From Saccharina japonica (taxonomy: Eukaryota; Sar; Phaeophyceae; Laminariales; Laminariaceae), in contig MEHQ01000492.1 of assembly GCA_008828725.1 (NCBI GenBank), positions 1 to 64,000 on the forward strand: DNA of 64,000 nucleotides. Direction: 5' to 3'. How positions within the stretch are numbered: the stretch's first letter is position 1; each line of letters opens with the position of its first letter. Below the pieces are notes generated by a model, which did not search any database, was not told where the DNA came from, and saw only the letters and a list, made by a program, of their open reading frames with translations. Below are positions 1-11,513 of this stretch, piece by piece. The position numbers and the translations under genes are program-made.

Positions 1-528
1 GTACACCGCCGTCTTGCTGCCCTCGACATTGGAACTCGGTTGCTTCATGCAGGTGTCATACGAGCAACGCTTGCTGCGAACGTTCACCATGCCGTTCTCA
101 GCATGTACCTTGCAGTACACCGCCGTCTTGCTGCCCTCCACATTGAACATTGGCCTTTTAATGCAAGTTTCATGTGAGCAACGCCGGTGGACGACGTCCA
201 CCATGCCATCCGTCGCATGATCCTTGCAGTACGCCGCCGTCTTGCTGCCCTCAGCATTGAAATTCGGTTGCTTCATGCAGGTGTCATGTGAGCAACGCTT
301 GCGGCGAACGTTAGCCATGCTGTTGTGGGCATGTTGCTTGCAGTACGCAGGCGACTTGCTCCCCTTGATATTGAAACACGGATTCTTCTTGCAGGAGTCA
401 TATACGCACAGGCTGTTGTTGATGCGCACCATGCCGTGCTCCGCATGTTGTTTGCAGTACTCCCTCATATGACCTTTGACAGCGTAGCCCGCCCGCTTCG
501 TGCACCCATCACGTAAGCAATGCCTCAT
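1..528 (-). CDS. EsV-1-7 cysteine-rich repeat protein, partial (C-terminus beyond window edge)
   Basis: The minus-strand frame is open from an ATG at 528-526 through to base 1, giving 176 codons and no stop. It reads five repeats of C-X4-C-X16-C-X2-H-X12: CLRDGC, CVYDSC, CSHDTC, CSHETC and CSYDTC, the fifth cut by the window edge. The first repeat has 15 instead of 16 residues between the second and third cysteines, as in the gene at 28070-28969. The start is chosen because all four paralogues begin Met-x-x-Cys, with the first repeat cysteine at residue 4. The repeat is that of the EsV-1-7/IMM family, whose member IMM affects early development in Ectocarpus; the Cys3-His spacing suggests metal binding, but the biochemical role is not known. 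It lies divergently about 19.6 kb from the plus-strand paralogue at 20169. I see no break in the visible part. Confidence 0.9.
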   Translation of the reverse strand, partial: MRHCLRDGCTKRAGYAVKGHMREYCKQHAEHGMVRINNSLCVYDSCKKNPCFNIKGSKSPAYCKQHAHNSMANVRRKRCSHDTCMKQPNFNAEGSKTAAYCKDHATDGMVDVVHRRCSHETCIKRPMFNVEGSKTAVYCKVHAENGMVNVRSKRCSYDTCMKQPSSNVEGSKTAVY

Positions 529-604
529 AATCCCCGGACACGGGGTGGTGGCGACGGTGGTGGGAATACCTTAAAATTGTCAGGTGGCGAGTGCGGCATA
601 GAAG

Positions 605-621
605 GGATGTATAAGGTTCAG
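605..621 (-). promoter_or_regulatory. Conserved TATA-like block upstream of EsV-1-7 gene
   Basis: A 17-base block, CTGAACCTTATACATCC on the minus strand, lies about 80-95 bases upstream of the ATG at 528. The identical block sits at the same relative place upstream of the paralogue (29046-29062), while the sequence around it has diverged. The TTATAC core could be a TATA-like element. This is inference from conservation and position only. Confidence 0.4.
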
Positions 622-2399
622 GATTGGCTGTCTCGCCTTCAGCTCGTAGACATGTCGGCGGTATAAGACGATTTACCGGCTTTTGGCAGTCACGCGCGGG
701 ACTACAAAGGTCCCACCCAATTACAGATCGGTCACGGAGGGGCGGGAGGCTGACTGTCGCAACGTGCAACCTTCGGACATTGTAGCGATGTTTCTTTGCT
801 CAAGGTACCTTTAAGCACGGTTTGAATAAACAGAGTTCATATTCGGAGGGGAACACATGACATGTTTTCGACAACCATCTGGTTCACGGGATAATGATGC
901 TGTTGCTCTCACATAGTGCATTATTCTGGTGTTATTTCTAGGTATGCCTCTAAACGATCCGTCTTGTTTCGAATATATATGAACTTTTCATCGAAACGCT
1001 AAGTACGTCGACACGGCAAGTCGGTTCGGACACGTTGGTCGACGATTAGGCTCGATCCGAGCACTGTAGTTCGCATTACATACGTCAAAAGGGTGTTTTT
1101 CACGAGGAGTGGCTGAAACGATTTTCCGCTGCTTTGTATGAGGCGTTAGTTTACACTGACCCATAAACATTTGCGTACTTTTAGCCCCCTCGCGAGTTCA
1201 CGAGTAGACATACAGACATTCTTATGAACCACATATAGACATAGTAATATGCAGAGAATCCAACGTTACAACGCGGCCGCCCAAAGGCACCAGGAAAAAC
1301 GGTGCGTGTGTGAAACGCCACTCTGCGCTGTACTGGTATGGATAATAAATTATTGTTGTGTTTATCGGAGCCTGAAACCCGTGAGCAACCGTCTTCCTTT
1401 CTGTGCTGCTGTTGTGTGCGGCAGATGCATACTGACTCTGGACACAAAGGTCAGGATCAGACAGCATGCAAAGACAGCGAAGTTCGTTACAACCTCGACT
1501 GGCACCACAAGCAGGAGCGGGCCACACCAAGCACGTGCGGCAGGCCCGCCGTTTCCTGCTGCGGCTAATAATATTTATATATCGGGGTTCCATCAGTCAC
1601 CAGTCATCAACTATCACCACCGTTCCTCTTCTGCCGCTGTGCTGCCCATACTATTTGTCGCACGTCAGGCGCCCGCCGCGGTCAACACTACCAGGTACAT
1701 GGTAACATTGAGCCTTGGTGATATGGTAAATAGGTAACGATGCCCGCTTTTAGATTTGGAGGATTGAGTTCAATCCTCGGCGAGTTCAGACCTACGTTGT
1801 TGTACGTTATGTTTTTGTTTATGTTGTGTAATATGTACGTAAACCAGACACCACAGACAGCACACGATCACGCAGAGTGCATGCTACAACCAGCTTGATT
1901 CAACGCTATATATATACGCGCCTGCCGTTCGCCAGCAGAAACATACGCACGACTACGCGCTTTCGGTGTTTTACAGGCGTTGTATTGCTCTGGGTCTTTG
2001 CTGTTGTACTTCATAGGTGCTTGGTTTGTCATACGTGCCCTGTGAGCTGCAGAGTTACAGCTCTCTGCAGCTTCTCTTGCTGTGTTTTACCGCAGTTGAC
2101 AGCAGCATAAGCAAAAGAAAGAGTGTGCTTTTAGTATGCAGCCGAACGCGCAGGCGATCTACAGTCTACAGAGTAAGGCGCTGCATACTTCACATATTTA
2201 CACACGACTGGATTTATACATACGCCGATGAAAATTAATAAGCAAATCTCCGGCCAACAACCAAGAAGCGCGATATCTATCGAACTCGTCAGAATGACCT
2301 TCGAACAGCCAGTAAGTTTAACCAAAGACTAAAATTAAGTCAACAGCGATGCCCATTGTTAAACAAAGACAATTTCGAGTGTCCGACAGTAAAATGAGG
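622..2399. other. Gene flank and intergenic DNA of unit 1
   Basis: No gene is supported. It aligns throughout with 29063-30780. The stretch 1380-1560 is about 86% identical to 29805-29990 and has open frames on both strands in both copies (for example 1338-1568 plus and 1222-1593 minus). In the frame I scored, differences fall 8, 7 and 10 at codon positions 1, 2 and 3, so coding is not shown. Confidence 0.6.
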
Positions 2400-2945
2400 T
2401 AAATTTCAACCACGCACACACCCGAGACTTAAACTCAGTCGATTTTGATACACACACAAAAAACAAGTTTTTTTGTCGCTAGCAAAAACAACTCGTCTAT
2501 TTCTATCCAGGCACGACGTAGAACTAAAGCAGTTTCGAACCCTACACCAAAACCAAGTCAACAGCTATATCTACACACAATCAAGCTAGCTTACCCCCTC
2601 CTCACAAAAAAAGGCATTCGTGCCACAAACGCAAAAACCGCGTAATTTCCAATTCGTACACTGAAAATGATCCAAGTAAATCTCGACGACGCACACGAAA
2701 AAAAAACAAGTAAGCTTAGACCAACCACACATAACCCGAGTCAATCGAAGCCTACACTAAAACAAGCAAGTTTCGGCCCTCACACAGGGATCAAGCATAT
2801 TGCGACCACCTACACAAAAATGTAGTCAATTTTGGTTTCCAGATTAAACCAAAGGCGTTTCGCCCCTCCATAAAAACAAAGTCAGTTTGGATCACCCGTA
2901 CGTCAATCAAGTCAGTTTCACATCCCTACACAAAACGCAGATGTG
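2400..2945. repeat. Degenerate minisatellite, about 30-35 bp unit
   Basis: The sequence keeps returning to a motif close to ACACAAAAACCAAGTCA, then ATTTCGACC and a short C-rich stretch. Spacing is irregular, about 30-35 bases, and copies are strongly diverged. The array is A- and C-rich with very few G on the plus strand. The matching place in unit 2 (30780-31215 and 32985-33360) holds the same degenerate array, so it predates the duplication. Confidence 0.7.
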
Positions 2946-4606
2946 TACTAACGTTGTACTATGATACAGTATTCATATTATATCATACCATGTGCTGTTA
3001 GTTATAAAACCATTTTTGCGCCACTCTCGTTAGCACGTCAAATAACTTTGTATTACTGATTGTTACCAAGTACGTACTACCTTATCTGTGCCCACAACTA
3101 CGGTGCGTTTGTACGGTGCAGGTAGCACTCCATACAGCAGCCGCTGGTGTAATCAGCAGCATCGAGTTGGTGAGTTGTGGGGACGGGGGAGAGTCTATGC
3201 TGTAGTTGAGTGGATACCCGCGGCCATGTTAGCTCAGTTTGTACACTAACTCAATTTCCTTTGCGCGCTTTCTTTGTCTCGTGTGTTTCACGTGGGCAAG
3301 CGTCCCGCTTTCTAGCCGAATTTAGTTTTTTTTATGGTTTTCGGGTGCTCGCAGGGCTCCAGCATTTCTGGGTGAGGTCTGTGCAAAAGAAAGAACGAGG
3401 CCATTGAGTTTTTGATAAAATGATTGAGTCACATTGTCCACAATATCTCAGAGTCGGCATAGCGGCTTCAGACAGTGAAATCGAGAAACTGTTAAACATC
3501 TTGAAATAAGAGTGGAACATTATGCGCAGAATATGGATCAAGAATTCACAGAGCAACAAGAAAATCATTACGTACATAAATTCGAGAACGGAGAAGCGGT
3601 TTTAAAACGGCTGAAAAATACGATTGCCTCGTTCGCCTGTTGGACATGTGCCTCCGTTAAAGGTACGAAAAACGAAAGCACAACAGTAGCACACCAAGGC
3701 TTTCCCTGGAGCCGCCGACAGATTAAAGCCGACGCTAGGTAAACAACAGTGCGGGAGACATGGTGAAATGGTGCACCGTACATAGCTCGGGCGTTGTGTG
3801 CTATTGACAGATGTAGCCCTGTTGTCTTGCAATTGTTTTCCGGCTGGGCTGCAGGCTGAACAAGAGAGCACCCCCGCGACGAGGTTATATCCGCAGTGCA
3901 GCGTGCACCGGGCTGGTAGCCATCGTGTAAGCGCTTGCTTGCCGCCAGTCGACGTTTAGTTGGGATGGGGGTTGGTACGATGCATTGTGTGCCTCACCGT
4001 GTAGCGTTGATTGATATGTTTGTTGATGTGCGTTGCGTCTGTACCCATGATACAGTCCGGAAAATAAGGAGGTCGATTATTCAGTTTCCAGCCCATCCTT
4101 ATGGTATACACGTACGTGTCGGTCGAGTCAATGCGGGATACCACTCACAGCCGCCGACATTGCTGCTGTGGCAACGTGATGGCTGCGGCTTCATGCTAAA
4201 CCAAGAATCCTGTTGTACTTGGGTTGGGGGAGTGAGCTGTAAGGCGAGGCTCTGCGTTGCTCTCGCATAGCTGGAGCTGTGCGATGTGCGATCTTGCGCA
4301 ATTGCACGGTAACAACATCAGGACTTGCAGAAACAATGTACAGAAGCTTACTACCAACTAGTGTATTATGTACTTAATCAGAAACGCGACCGAGTACACC
4401 GTTTCACAAAACCCATACCTCGCGCTGGTCGTTGTGCGTAGAATAAGCACATATTTTGGCATCGTGTATAACTCAATAGGGACGTTTTACGTTCAAATCC
4501 ATGAAAAGCCTCTTATTCGGAGTTTCAAATGTGTATATAAAAAATACGGACAACAACAATAGTATGCCTTTATTTATACCCGTGGATCATTTGACGTTTC
4601 ACTACT
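2946..4606. other. Intergenic DNA of unit 1
   Basis: It aligns with 33360-34948. Short ORFs here are not conserved in frame between the units. I see no RNA gene or other recognisable feature. Confidence 0.55.
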
Positions 4607-4851
4607 GAGGCGTGCTACGGTAAAGGTAGCACTTTTGACTGGATTGTTTTCTAAACGATCGGGATCCTTAACCCAAATTCATCGGACTTTCATTCTTGTG
4701 ACGAAATGTGTTTCAGAGTATACTTTGGTCATGAGATTTCCCATCCGGCAGCACTTTCATTTTCCGCCAAAATCATTTTTCGGTGAGGTATGACGCTCCT
4801 TAAGTGAAGAGCTCAGAAAGAGCATGGTGCACCTCTATCGTAGCATGCTTC
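4607..4851 (-). mobile_element. MITE-like element, 245 bp, with TACT target duplication (family M, copy 1)
   Basis: The ends are imperfect inverted repeats: GAGGCGTGCTACGGTAAAGG on the left and the complement of GAAGCATGCTACGATAGAGG on the right. TACT flanks both sides (4603-4606 and 4852-4855). Unit 2 has the empty site near 34938-34965. Removing the element plus one TACT gives a gap-free alignment with unit 2 across the junction, about 21 of 27 bases identical. There is no coding capacity. Related copies are at 25362-25592, 56162-56416 and 57559-57822. The superfamily is not assigned. Confidence 0.8.
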
Positions 4852-4855
4852 TACT

Positions 4856-6460
4856 TAAGCAGAGCGACCGGCGACAACGAACATGCCTACAGCCCACGCA
4901 ACACCATGTCTGTTGCGAAGGGTGACAATCCACAATGTCCTTTTGCTGCCATCCCATTAGGCAGCAATATGAGCCTTCATCCGACCATGATGTAGGGAAA
5001 CTCTCTACCCTATTCGTGAAAAAGCAGCTAGGGTAGAGACGTGCGAGCCAGTCATGCTACTTTGTTTATCTCCTTTTTATAGGTATACAAATGATAGCGG
5101 CGAAATCGATCTTAGACTTGCTTTATCTCCGGATCTTATCCGCATGTAAAGGCCTTCTCGCGCGGTTTCCTGACCGGCGCGGGTATCCGCCTCGACGGTA
5201 GCAGCCGGCGACGACGATACTCTCGATCGGCACCGCACGCGCTCGCGCGGGGACTCGATATCGGAATCTCCGGCGGGTATCTCCGCAATCTGCGACCCCC
5301 GTCTGGCCTCTCAACGTTTTGACGCGACGCCTCGCCACAGGAGTACCATTTCATCGTGATTTCTTCGGGGGCATGTTCCTCGGCCTCCGGTGCCTCGGGA
5401 GGGTCGACCGCCCTGCCGGCGCTTCCGTAAGGGGCAAACTGTGAAAACGAACGCAAAGTCGAGATCTACGACATGTTTCGCACTCCTGGCATATAAAGGC
5501 CGACCGTGTTTCGTTTTGATTTACGTATAATACGTCAGAAAACGTCACTCTTTCGTTTTTCGGAGATCACCAGATTTGGAAAAAAAAAAAGCGGTCTTTT
5601 GTCGTGATCCCAGGCGGGAGTATAACTGACGTGGGCGTTGGCGGCCGAGGGCGTGTAGAGAAGATAGGGAACGGGAGCAGGGGCCGGTGTGGCATCTTGC
5701 ACTTGTTCCATTGAGGAGGGGCGACGGTCGTAGGTAGTCGACTATGAAGGGGGAAACAGCGCGCATGCGAACGGCGTACATAGGCCTCTGAACGAACCTA
5801 TAAGGAGTATAATATTATTATATTACTAGATGGCTAGGGGAGGGGGGGGCTGTACCCTGGCTGCTTCTTAAGTGTAGTGTTTAATTTATGGGACAACAGG
5901 ATGGCAGCTGCGTTTGCACTGCTGCATCCAGTATGCGGGTTTCCAGGGCCGTGGATTTATCCTCCAATGTCCTGCTGCACCAGCTCACAGCTAATGGCGG
6001 ATTAAGCATAGAACATGCAGTAAATCAGAGGCATACACATTTAACGCAGCCGGGTCCGCCGATGCAGCGAAAGGCGATCCCTACGTATTTATTCCACAGA
6101 TAAGATATGCATACTTGTGCAATCAGCAGCAGTCACGAAGAGCACAAGACAGACCAAGCGCACACTGCAATAGCGATGTGTTGTTTTGCGTACTTGTACC
6201 TGCACATGCCTGACAGTATGAGTCCTGGTATATGCTATCACTCGAAATTTCTATCGTGTATGGGTAAATAGCGTGCGGTTTGGCGCAGTACCTCGTACCC
6301 GTATCTACTCAACATTTCGCACGTATCGTTCTCGTATACAGTGCCCGGTGTACGCCATACGTACACATTATACGTATCGTTTTCGTATATAGTGCCAGAT
6401 CATATATAATGGTATATATTTGAGGAACAATAAAAACAGGCACTAATATGTTGGCGTATT
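4856..6460. other. Intergenic DNA of unit 1 with a GC-rich block at 5110-5560
   Basis: It aligns with 34956-37888, where unit 2 has extra sequence. The block 5110-5560 is clearly richer in G and C than its surroundings. On the minus strand, one frame pairs with the 163-codon unit-2 ORF at 35172-35663, sharing the string VEADTRAG, but in unit 1 it is closed upstream by a TGA. Differences in that frame fall 11, 10 and 13 at codon positions 1, 2 and 3, which gives no sign of selection. It may be a dead gene or simply a GC-rich segment. Confidence 0.45.
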
Positions 6461-6501
6461 GTGCCTGCCACTATCTCGCAGGTCAGATAGTGGCGAGACA
6501 C
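6461..6501. other. Conserved hairpin shared by both units
   Basis: The arm GTGCCTGCCACTATCT is followed by an 8-base loop and AGATAGTGGCGAGACAC, which pairs with one bulge and one mismatch. An AATAAA precedes it at 6429. The unit-2 counterpart (37889-37929) keeps one arm unchanged, and its changes in the other arm keep or improve pairing. It could be a structured RNA or 3'-end element, or a short mobile-element end. Confidence 0.5.
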
Positions 6502-8974
6502 CCCTTTTTGTTGGATTTTCTTATCTTGGGAACATCGTGGACTTATTTCGGTTTCCATTCGAAGGGTACACACATTATGTTGCCATTATGTTGCTGAGAA
6601 GGCGATGAACAAACTACAACGTGGTACAATAATGTTTGGTGTCAATCACTTGATATCAATATTCGTCAACTTCCCTGATTTCTAGTATGATAAAATTGCC
6701 TGATTTCAGATTTCATCAGTTCAATTGATTTCCATTAATTAAAAAACTGATTCCAGCTCTTCGTTTTGATGACCGAATGTTTGAAAACGAAGTGGATAAC
6801 CAAAGAGTTACAGTCTTGGGACAACATGAGAGACCTCGATTGTATTAATTTGTTTGGGCGACTGCAACCAACGCCAGCTGAGTCGGGAGCTCGGAACATA
6901 AACCAGTCCAGAAGTAGCAACCAAGGGGTGTTGTGATAGGGCATATTGCCTTGAGGATCCTACAGAGTAGCTGCATGGGCGTGAGTTGGACGTGCTGTTC
7001 GCAGTAAAGGTTCTGCCGTCTTTTAACTGATCATCCGAAATTCGAGAAAAAAAACTCCAACTGGGTTTCGGCAGAAAATATATGCATGTCTCCAACGTGG
7101 GGGTATTCCGTGTTTTTGTAATAGCATGCAGAGGGGTTGCTCTGTATGTGGTCCCAGTGACCTCTATTCTAGGTTGGCTCACCCACTCCGCCGTTAAGCG
7201 ATTTCATCCGAAAAAAATCAACGGAATGAGGACATCCTTGGGTCACGCACGGGTTATATCGGGTGGCGGCTCCCTGCCACCCGGCCCGCTTGTGAAGTTT
7301 GATGATATTTACACTCATAAACACTCAATCAATGGTAGTATGGTGGACTCTATGTACTGCTGCTGCTATTAATTTTGCTGTGTTTGTGATCAGTGTGTCA
7401 GTAGCGTGTACCACCTTCACCCTGCGGCAATTATTTGTACTTTTGGACCAAAAACAGTAAGAACTACCGCTGTGTCTGTTTCTAATGCTGATGCTCCTGC
7501 TGCAGTAATATAATACGTCTGAAGCACTCCGCTACCTGGCTTATATATTTAATCAATATCCCATAGAGCGAGAGGATATGGTTGACTCGCACGCGGGCTT
7601 TGTCGGCTAGGCGGGGAGAGGATAGCCCCGACCCGCTCTCCGCCGCAAGGTAAAGCCTGACAAGTTTGGCGACAAGTACTCTTATTGCACTTGTACGGCT
7701 GTATAATATGTAATGCATTCAATTCGCCATCAACGGGTAAATATTACGTGTGCGTGTATGATTATGTCAAGATGTCGAGCGGTATGATGTCGAGCGGCGT
7801 AACTTGTTGTGTCGTTTCATTTTGTGTTAAAATTCGGAAGAACACGGATCATTGACTCGGACTCGCCCATGGCATTGGCCATGAACCATACACGTAGAGA
7901 CAACGACGACTGATTGTGCTTCACGTCACACACACAAACGACCGTCTGATCCACTCCGCTTCCTAGCGAGCCCATTCAAACAATATTCAACGGGTATGCG
8001 TACACGGGGTTGCCAGCTGGGCGCCCCGACCCGCTTCCCCCGCCACCTCGCCAGTGAAGTTTTCTTGTTGTAGCTATTACTGGTGTTTATCATGTACTGC
8101 TTTTAATTTACGCACGTGGTTCATACGTATCGGTACGGGAACTCTTATTAGAACGTTACTGCTGTAGGCCCTAGCCCCTGGTCGCGCACGAAACAACTCG
8201 AAGTTGACGCGACCAAGAACTGAGCCCAGTAAAACAACTCAGAGGAAACATTGAATTCGTGCGTCATTTAGCAACCGGTTATTCGAGTGCCAGTTGAAAC
8301 ATTGGAGCCAAATAGTATGTATCAGACCAACTATCGAATTGATGGTTGATAGGGGACAGATATATTTATTGGTTAATCTTGGACTAAGTATCAAGTTTTG
8401 GGAAGGGGAAGGCAAATAATCGATGAAATTAGACCTAAAGAAACCGTTGAAAATCAGTAATTTGGGGATACAAAAATATTGACACGACAGCACAAACGCC
8501 AAAAATATTTTTGCAAGGTTTTTGTCGCTGTTTGCTGTTGTGTGCGATCGGATGGAAGGCGTCATCGCAGATGCTATCGTATCTCTCACCAGTGCACAAT
8601 GAAAAACCCCTATGAGTTTCAATGTAAAACATATTATACAAATTTCAAGACAAATATCCCACCGTAACTTTACTCCAAAATATCCCAAAGAGCTTGACAG
8701 AAAACAATATATAATGGGTGCCCACCACTTGAGTCGTGAACGAAATTCCTTCAAAAGGGCGCGAGACAGGTGATTTCATACTTGTTTAAAGATGACAAAG
8801 GTATCTGTGTTTTTATTTAAATCGAAAACTAGTTGAAAAGGTATTTCGAAACTCGACTCAGATAAAAAAACAGTCTAACTTAACCCCTCAAGAACTGGTC
8901 CAAGGTATTTGGGGACAAACTACTTCGTATTAGTGTGGGATACATTTTTCAGTTCTGAATTGGTTAAACTAGAT
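6502..8974. other. Intergenic DNA of unit 1
   Basis: It aligns with 37930-40375. The longest ORF (8239-8754, minus, 171 codons) is not open in unit 2, so I do not call it. I see nothing else. Confidence 0.55.
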
Positions 8975-10190
8975 AGCCGCCTCCACACAAATGAAAATGT
9001 ATTTTAAAGATCGGACAGCAGCAAAGGATCAGCAGCAGTACATCAGTTGCGCATAAACATGTAAGTGCATACACAGTACTATATCATACCATACCAGGTA
9101 CGACAGGTAGGTGCTGCGTTTTCGTAGGTACAGCAGCTAACTCCTGCTATCAGTGGTACGCAATCAGGTACAAAAACAGCAGAACAGTGGCTGTTAAAAA
9201 CAGTTGCGCGAGCAGTTATACTATGCGTCCGTGTGACTGACGATACGTACGAGTATCCCTACTACTACACAGCAATGTCCTCGGTAACTCCGTGGGAGCA
9301 CTCTTAACTCTTTGCATTAAGTCCGACCTCCATATTTTACCACAACGCCGCTACCCTGCTATTTATATAATGTTGGTGATCGCGTGAGTTTGGCGGCCGT
9401 CCAGGCCGCCGGCGAAGCTCCCTCGTCTGGACTTACCCACAGGCTCAAATGTAATTGGTTGTACCAGGAATACACCAAGTACATATGGTGAAGTATTTTT
9501 TAGACAGGGTAGGCCGTGTACACGGCATGCCCGTAGACGATATGCTAGCATGCAGTGTGAATACAGGCTAGCGGCATGGTAGTCTTCACTGTACATATTG
9601 CTCCACAGCGTCTGCACCCCCCCAGAGCCACCTGCATTCACTTCTACAGGCATCCATACCAGAGGTCCATTCCAGCCTGCTCAATGGCATTACAGGTGTT
9701 TCAACAAGTCACACCCAAACTCGCACCTGGAGAGATTGTGACACCCCGCGTCAGAACAATGGATACTGCTGGTAGGAATAAGTCGTAGTCACGACTTCGA
9801 TCGTCCGGGGGGTGTAGGTGCAGACTGTACTGCCTGGCCGGCTGTACCAAATAAAACATCGACAGACCTTATCCGAACCCTATCCCCGAAAACATCGGCC
9901 CCAAAATATTATATAAAACTTAAGAATGTATTAAACATATCATATAGCAGACACACCAAAAAATATATTGGGGACAGTCGAAGTCGTGGCCACGTTGGCT
10001 ACCAGCAGGGTCTGCGTATCTGGCGCGGGAGTGCCCATTTTGGCCAGATGTGAGTTGAGATGCTACCTGTGCCCTGTGTAGGCTGGAATTTAGATGCGTT
10101 CTGTACCCGTAAAAGTTGGAGGCTGTGAGTGTACGTGGCACTGGGTGAACAGAGTCACCATCTGCCATATTGAATTTTCTGGAGTAAGGC
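8975..10190. other. Unusually conserved island of unit 1
   Basis: This 1.2 kb stretch matches 40376-41560 at about 86-89% by my counts, against about 77% in other stretches of the interior. Several frames look protein-like. On the minus strand around 9560-9830 one can read RQYSLHLH, SRDY, AVSIVLTRG and ISPGAS, but unit 1 has a TGA and a 2-base shift there. A second minus ORF at 9920-10168 is interrupted by a TGA-type nonsense (TAA) in unit 2. It could hold exons of a split gene, a non-coding RNA, or regulatory DNA. The function is unknown. Confidence 0.5.
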
Positions 10191-10380
10191 TATCATTCGG
10201 CGTCGTTAGCCCCTACTGGAACGTTCCACTTTAGGGTATTGTCGTTTTCTGACATGCTCTACACACGGCCTATCCACGCTGAATGGGCTTGCATCACCTC
10301 CTTGCTACTTGCTACAGCCACAAATATGTTCGCACATGGTAGGTCTTGGAGCAGGTCGCTCGCACGTCGCGCCGCGCTCC

Positions 10381-10404
10381 CTGCTGCTGCCGCTGCTGCT
10401 GCTG
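10381..10404 (+). repeat. CTG trinucleotide repeat
   Basis: Three CTG, one CCG and four CTG, eight triplets in all. The unit-2 counterpart (41745-41768) has eight pure CTG triplets. Confidence 0.85.
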
Positions 10405-10619
10405 CGCGGTCATAGTATGTAAGAGGTTTTCTGCACGCGAGGGTTGCATGCGGGCGAGTACTTCTGCTGTATGGGCTAACCAGAGTTGGACATTGTTGGT
10501 TGTCACGATTTAGCGTACAAGTGCGGTGTCATGGGCTGTATGCATGCAGTCGCCGATAGCCCAGATCTGGTGGGAAAAGGCTTCTTGCTCTACTTTCGAG
10601 AGATTACATGGTACCGTAT

Positions 10620-10628
10620 AAAATATAT
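10620..10628. repeat. Left 9-bp target-site duplication AAAATATAT
   Basis: AAAATATAT directly precedes the GGGTAATGC terminus of the foldback element. The same nine bases follow its other end at 13251-13259. Confidence 0.9.
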
Positions 10629-11513
10629 GGGTAATGCTATTTGCGACACCGGTGTCGCAAATAGTTATTTGCGACACGGTGTTGCAAATAAGCCCCTTAT
10701 TTGCGACACCGCGCTGCGTTCGCGGCAGACGCCTCAGATTGACTCCTAACTACCAAGGGTGCGTCGGCATGGCGTAAGGCTACCACTGAAGCTATCGCGC
10801 AGCCTAAACGGGTCAGTACTCGAGGAGACATGTGGTATCTTGAGGCAACCGAAAAATGTTCAGACCGTGTCGCAAATAAGCTATTTGCGACACCGTGTCG
10901 CAAATAAGCCCCTTATTTGCGACACCGCGCTGCGTTCGCGGCAGACAACTCAGATTGACTCCTAACTACCAAGGGTGCGTCGGCATGGCGTAAGGCTACC
11001 ACTGAAGCTATCGCGCAGCCAAAACGGGTCAGTACTCGAAGAGATATGCGGTATCTTGGGGCAACCGAAAAATGTTCAGACCGTGTCGCAAATAAGCTAT
11101 TTGCGACACAATGTCGCAAATAAGCCCCTTATTTGCGACACCGCGTTGCGTTCGCGGCAGACAACTCAGATTGACTCCTAACCACCAAGGGTGTGTCAGC
11201 ATGGCGTAAGGCTACCACTGAAGCTATCGCGCAGCCAGAACGGGCCAGTACTCGAGGAGATAAGTGGTATCTTGGGGCAACCGAAAAAAGTTCAGACCGT
11301 GTCGCAAATAAGCTATTTGCGACACCGCGCTGCGTTCGCGGCAGCCAACTCAGATTGACTCCTAACTACCGAAGGTGTGTCAGCATGGCGTAAGGCTACC
11401 ACTGAAGCTATCCCGCAGCCAGAACGGGCCTGTACTCGAGGAGATAAGTGGTATCTTGGGGCAACCAACACACATGTTCAGATCGTGTCGCAAATAAGCC
11501 TGATTTGCGACAC
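10629..11513 (+). repeat. Left arm: tandem 216-bp satellite units
   Basis: Four to five head-to-tail copies share the core TGCGTTCGCGGCAGAC, then TGGCGTAAGGCTACCACTGA, then GGTATCTTGGGGCAACCGAA. They are separated by hairpins built on GTGTCGCAAATA and its complement. The 68-codon ORFs repeated here come from the array and are not genes. Confidence 0.9.

Noticed and set aside
14..516. Plus-strand ORFs over the left edge (Leu/Cys-rich peptides)
   Set aside because: They are antisense shadows of the minus-strand EsV-1-7 gene, whose repeats are intact. The same shadows appear opposite the other EsV-1-7 genes.
8239..8754. 171-codon minus ORF with hydrophobic stretches
   Set aside because: The unit-2 counterpart (about 39660-40200) is not open in this frame and there is no domain.
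10697..11181. Repeated 68-codon ORFs on both strands
   Set aside because: They come from the 216-bp satellite in the arms of the foldback element.
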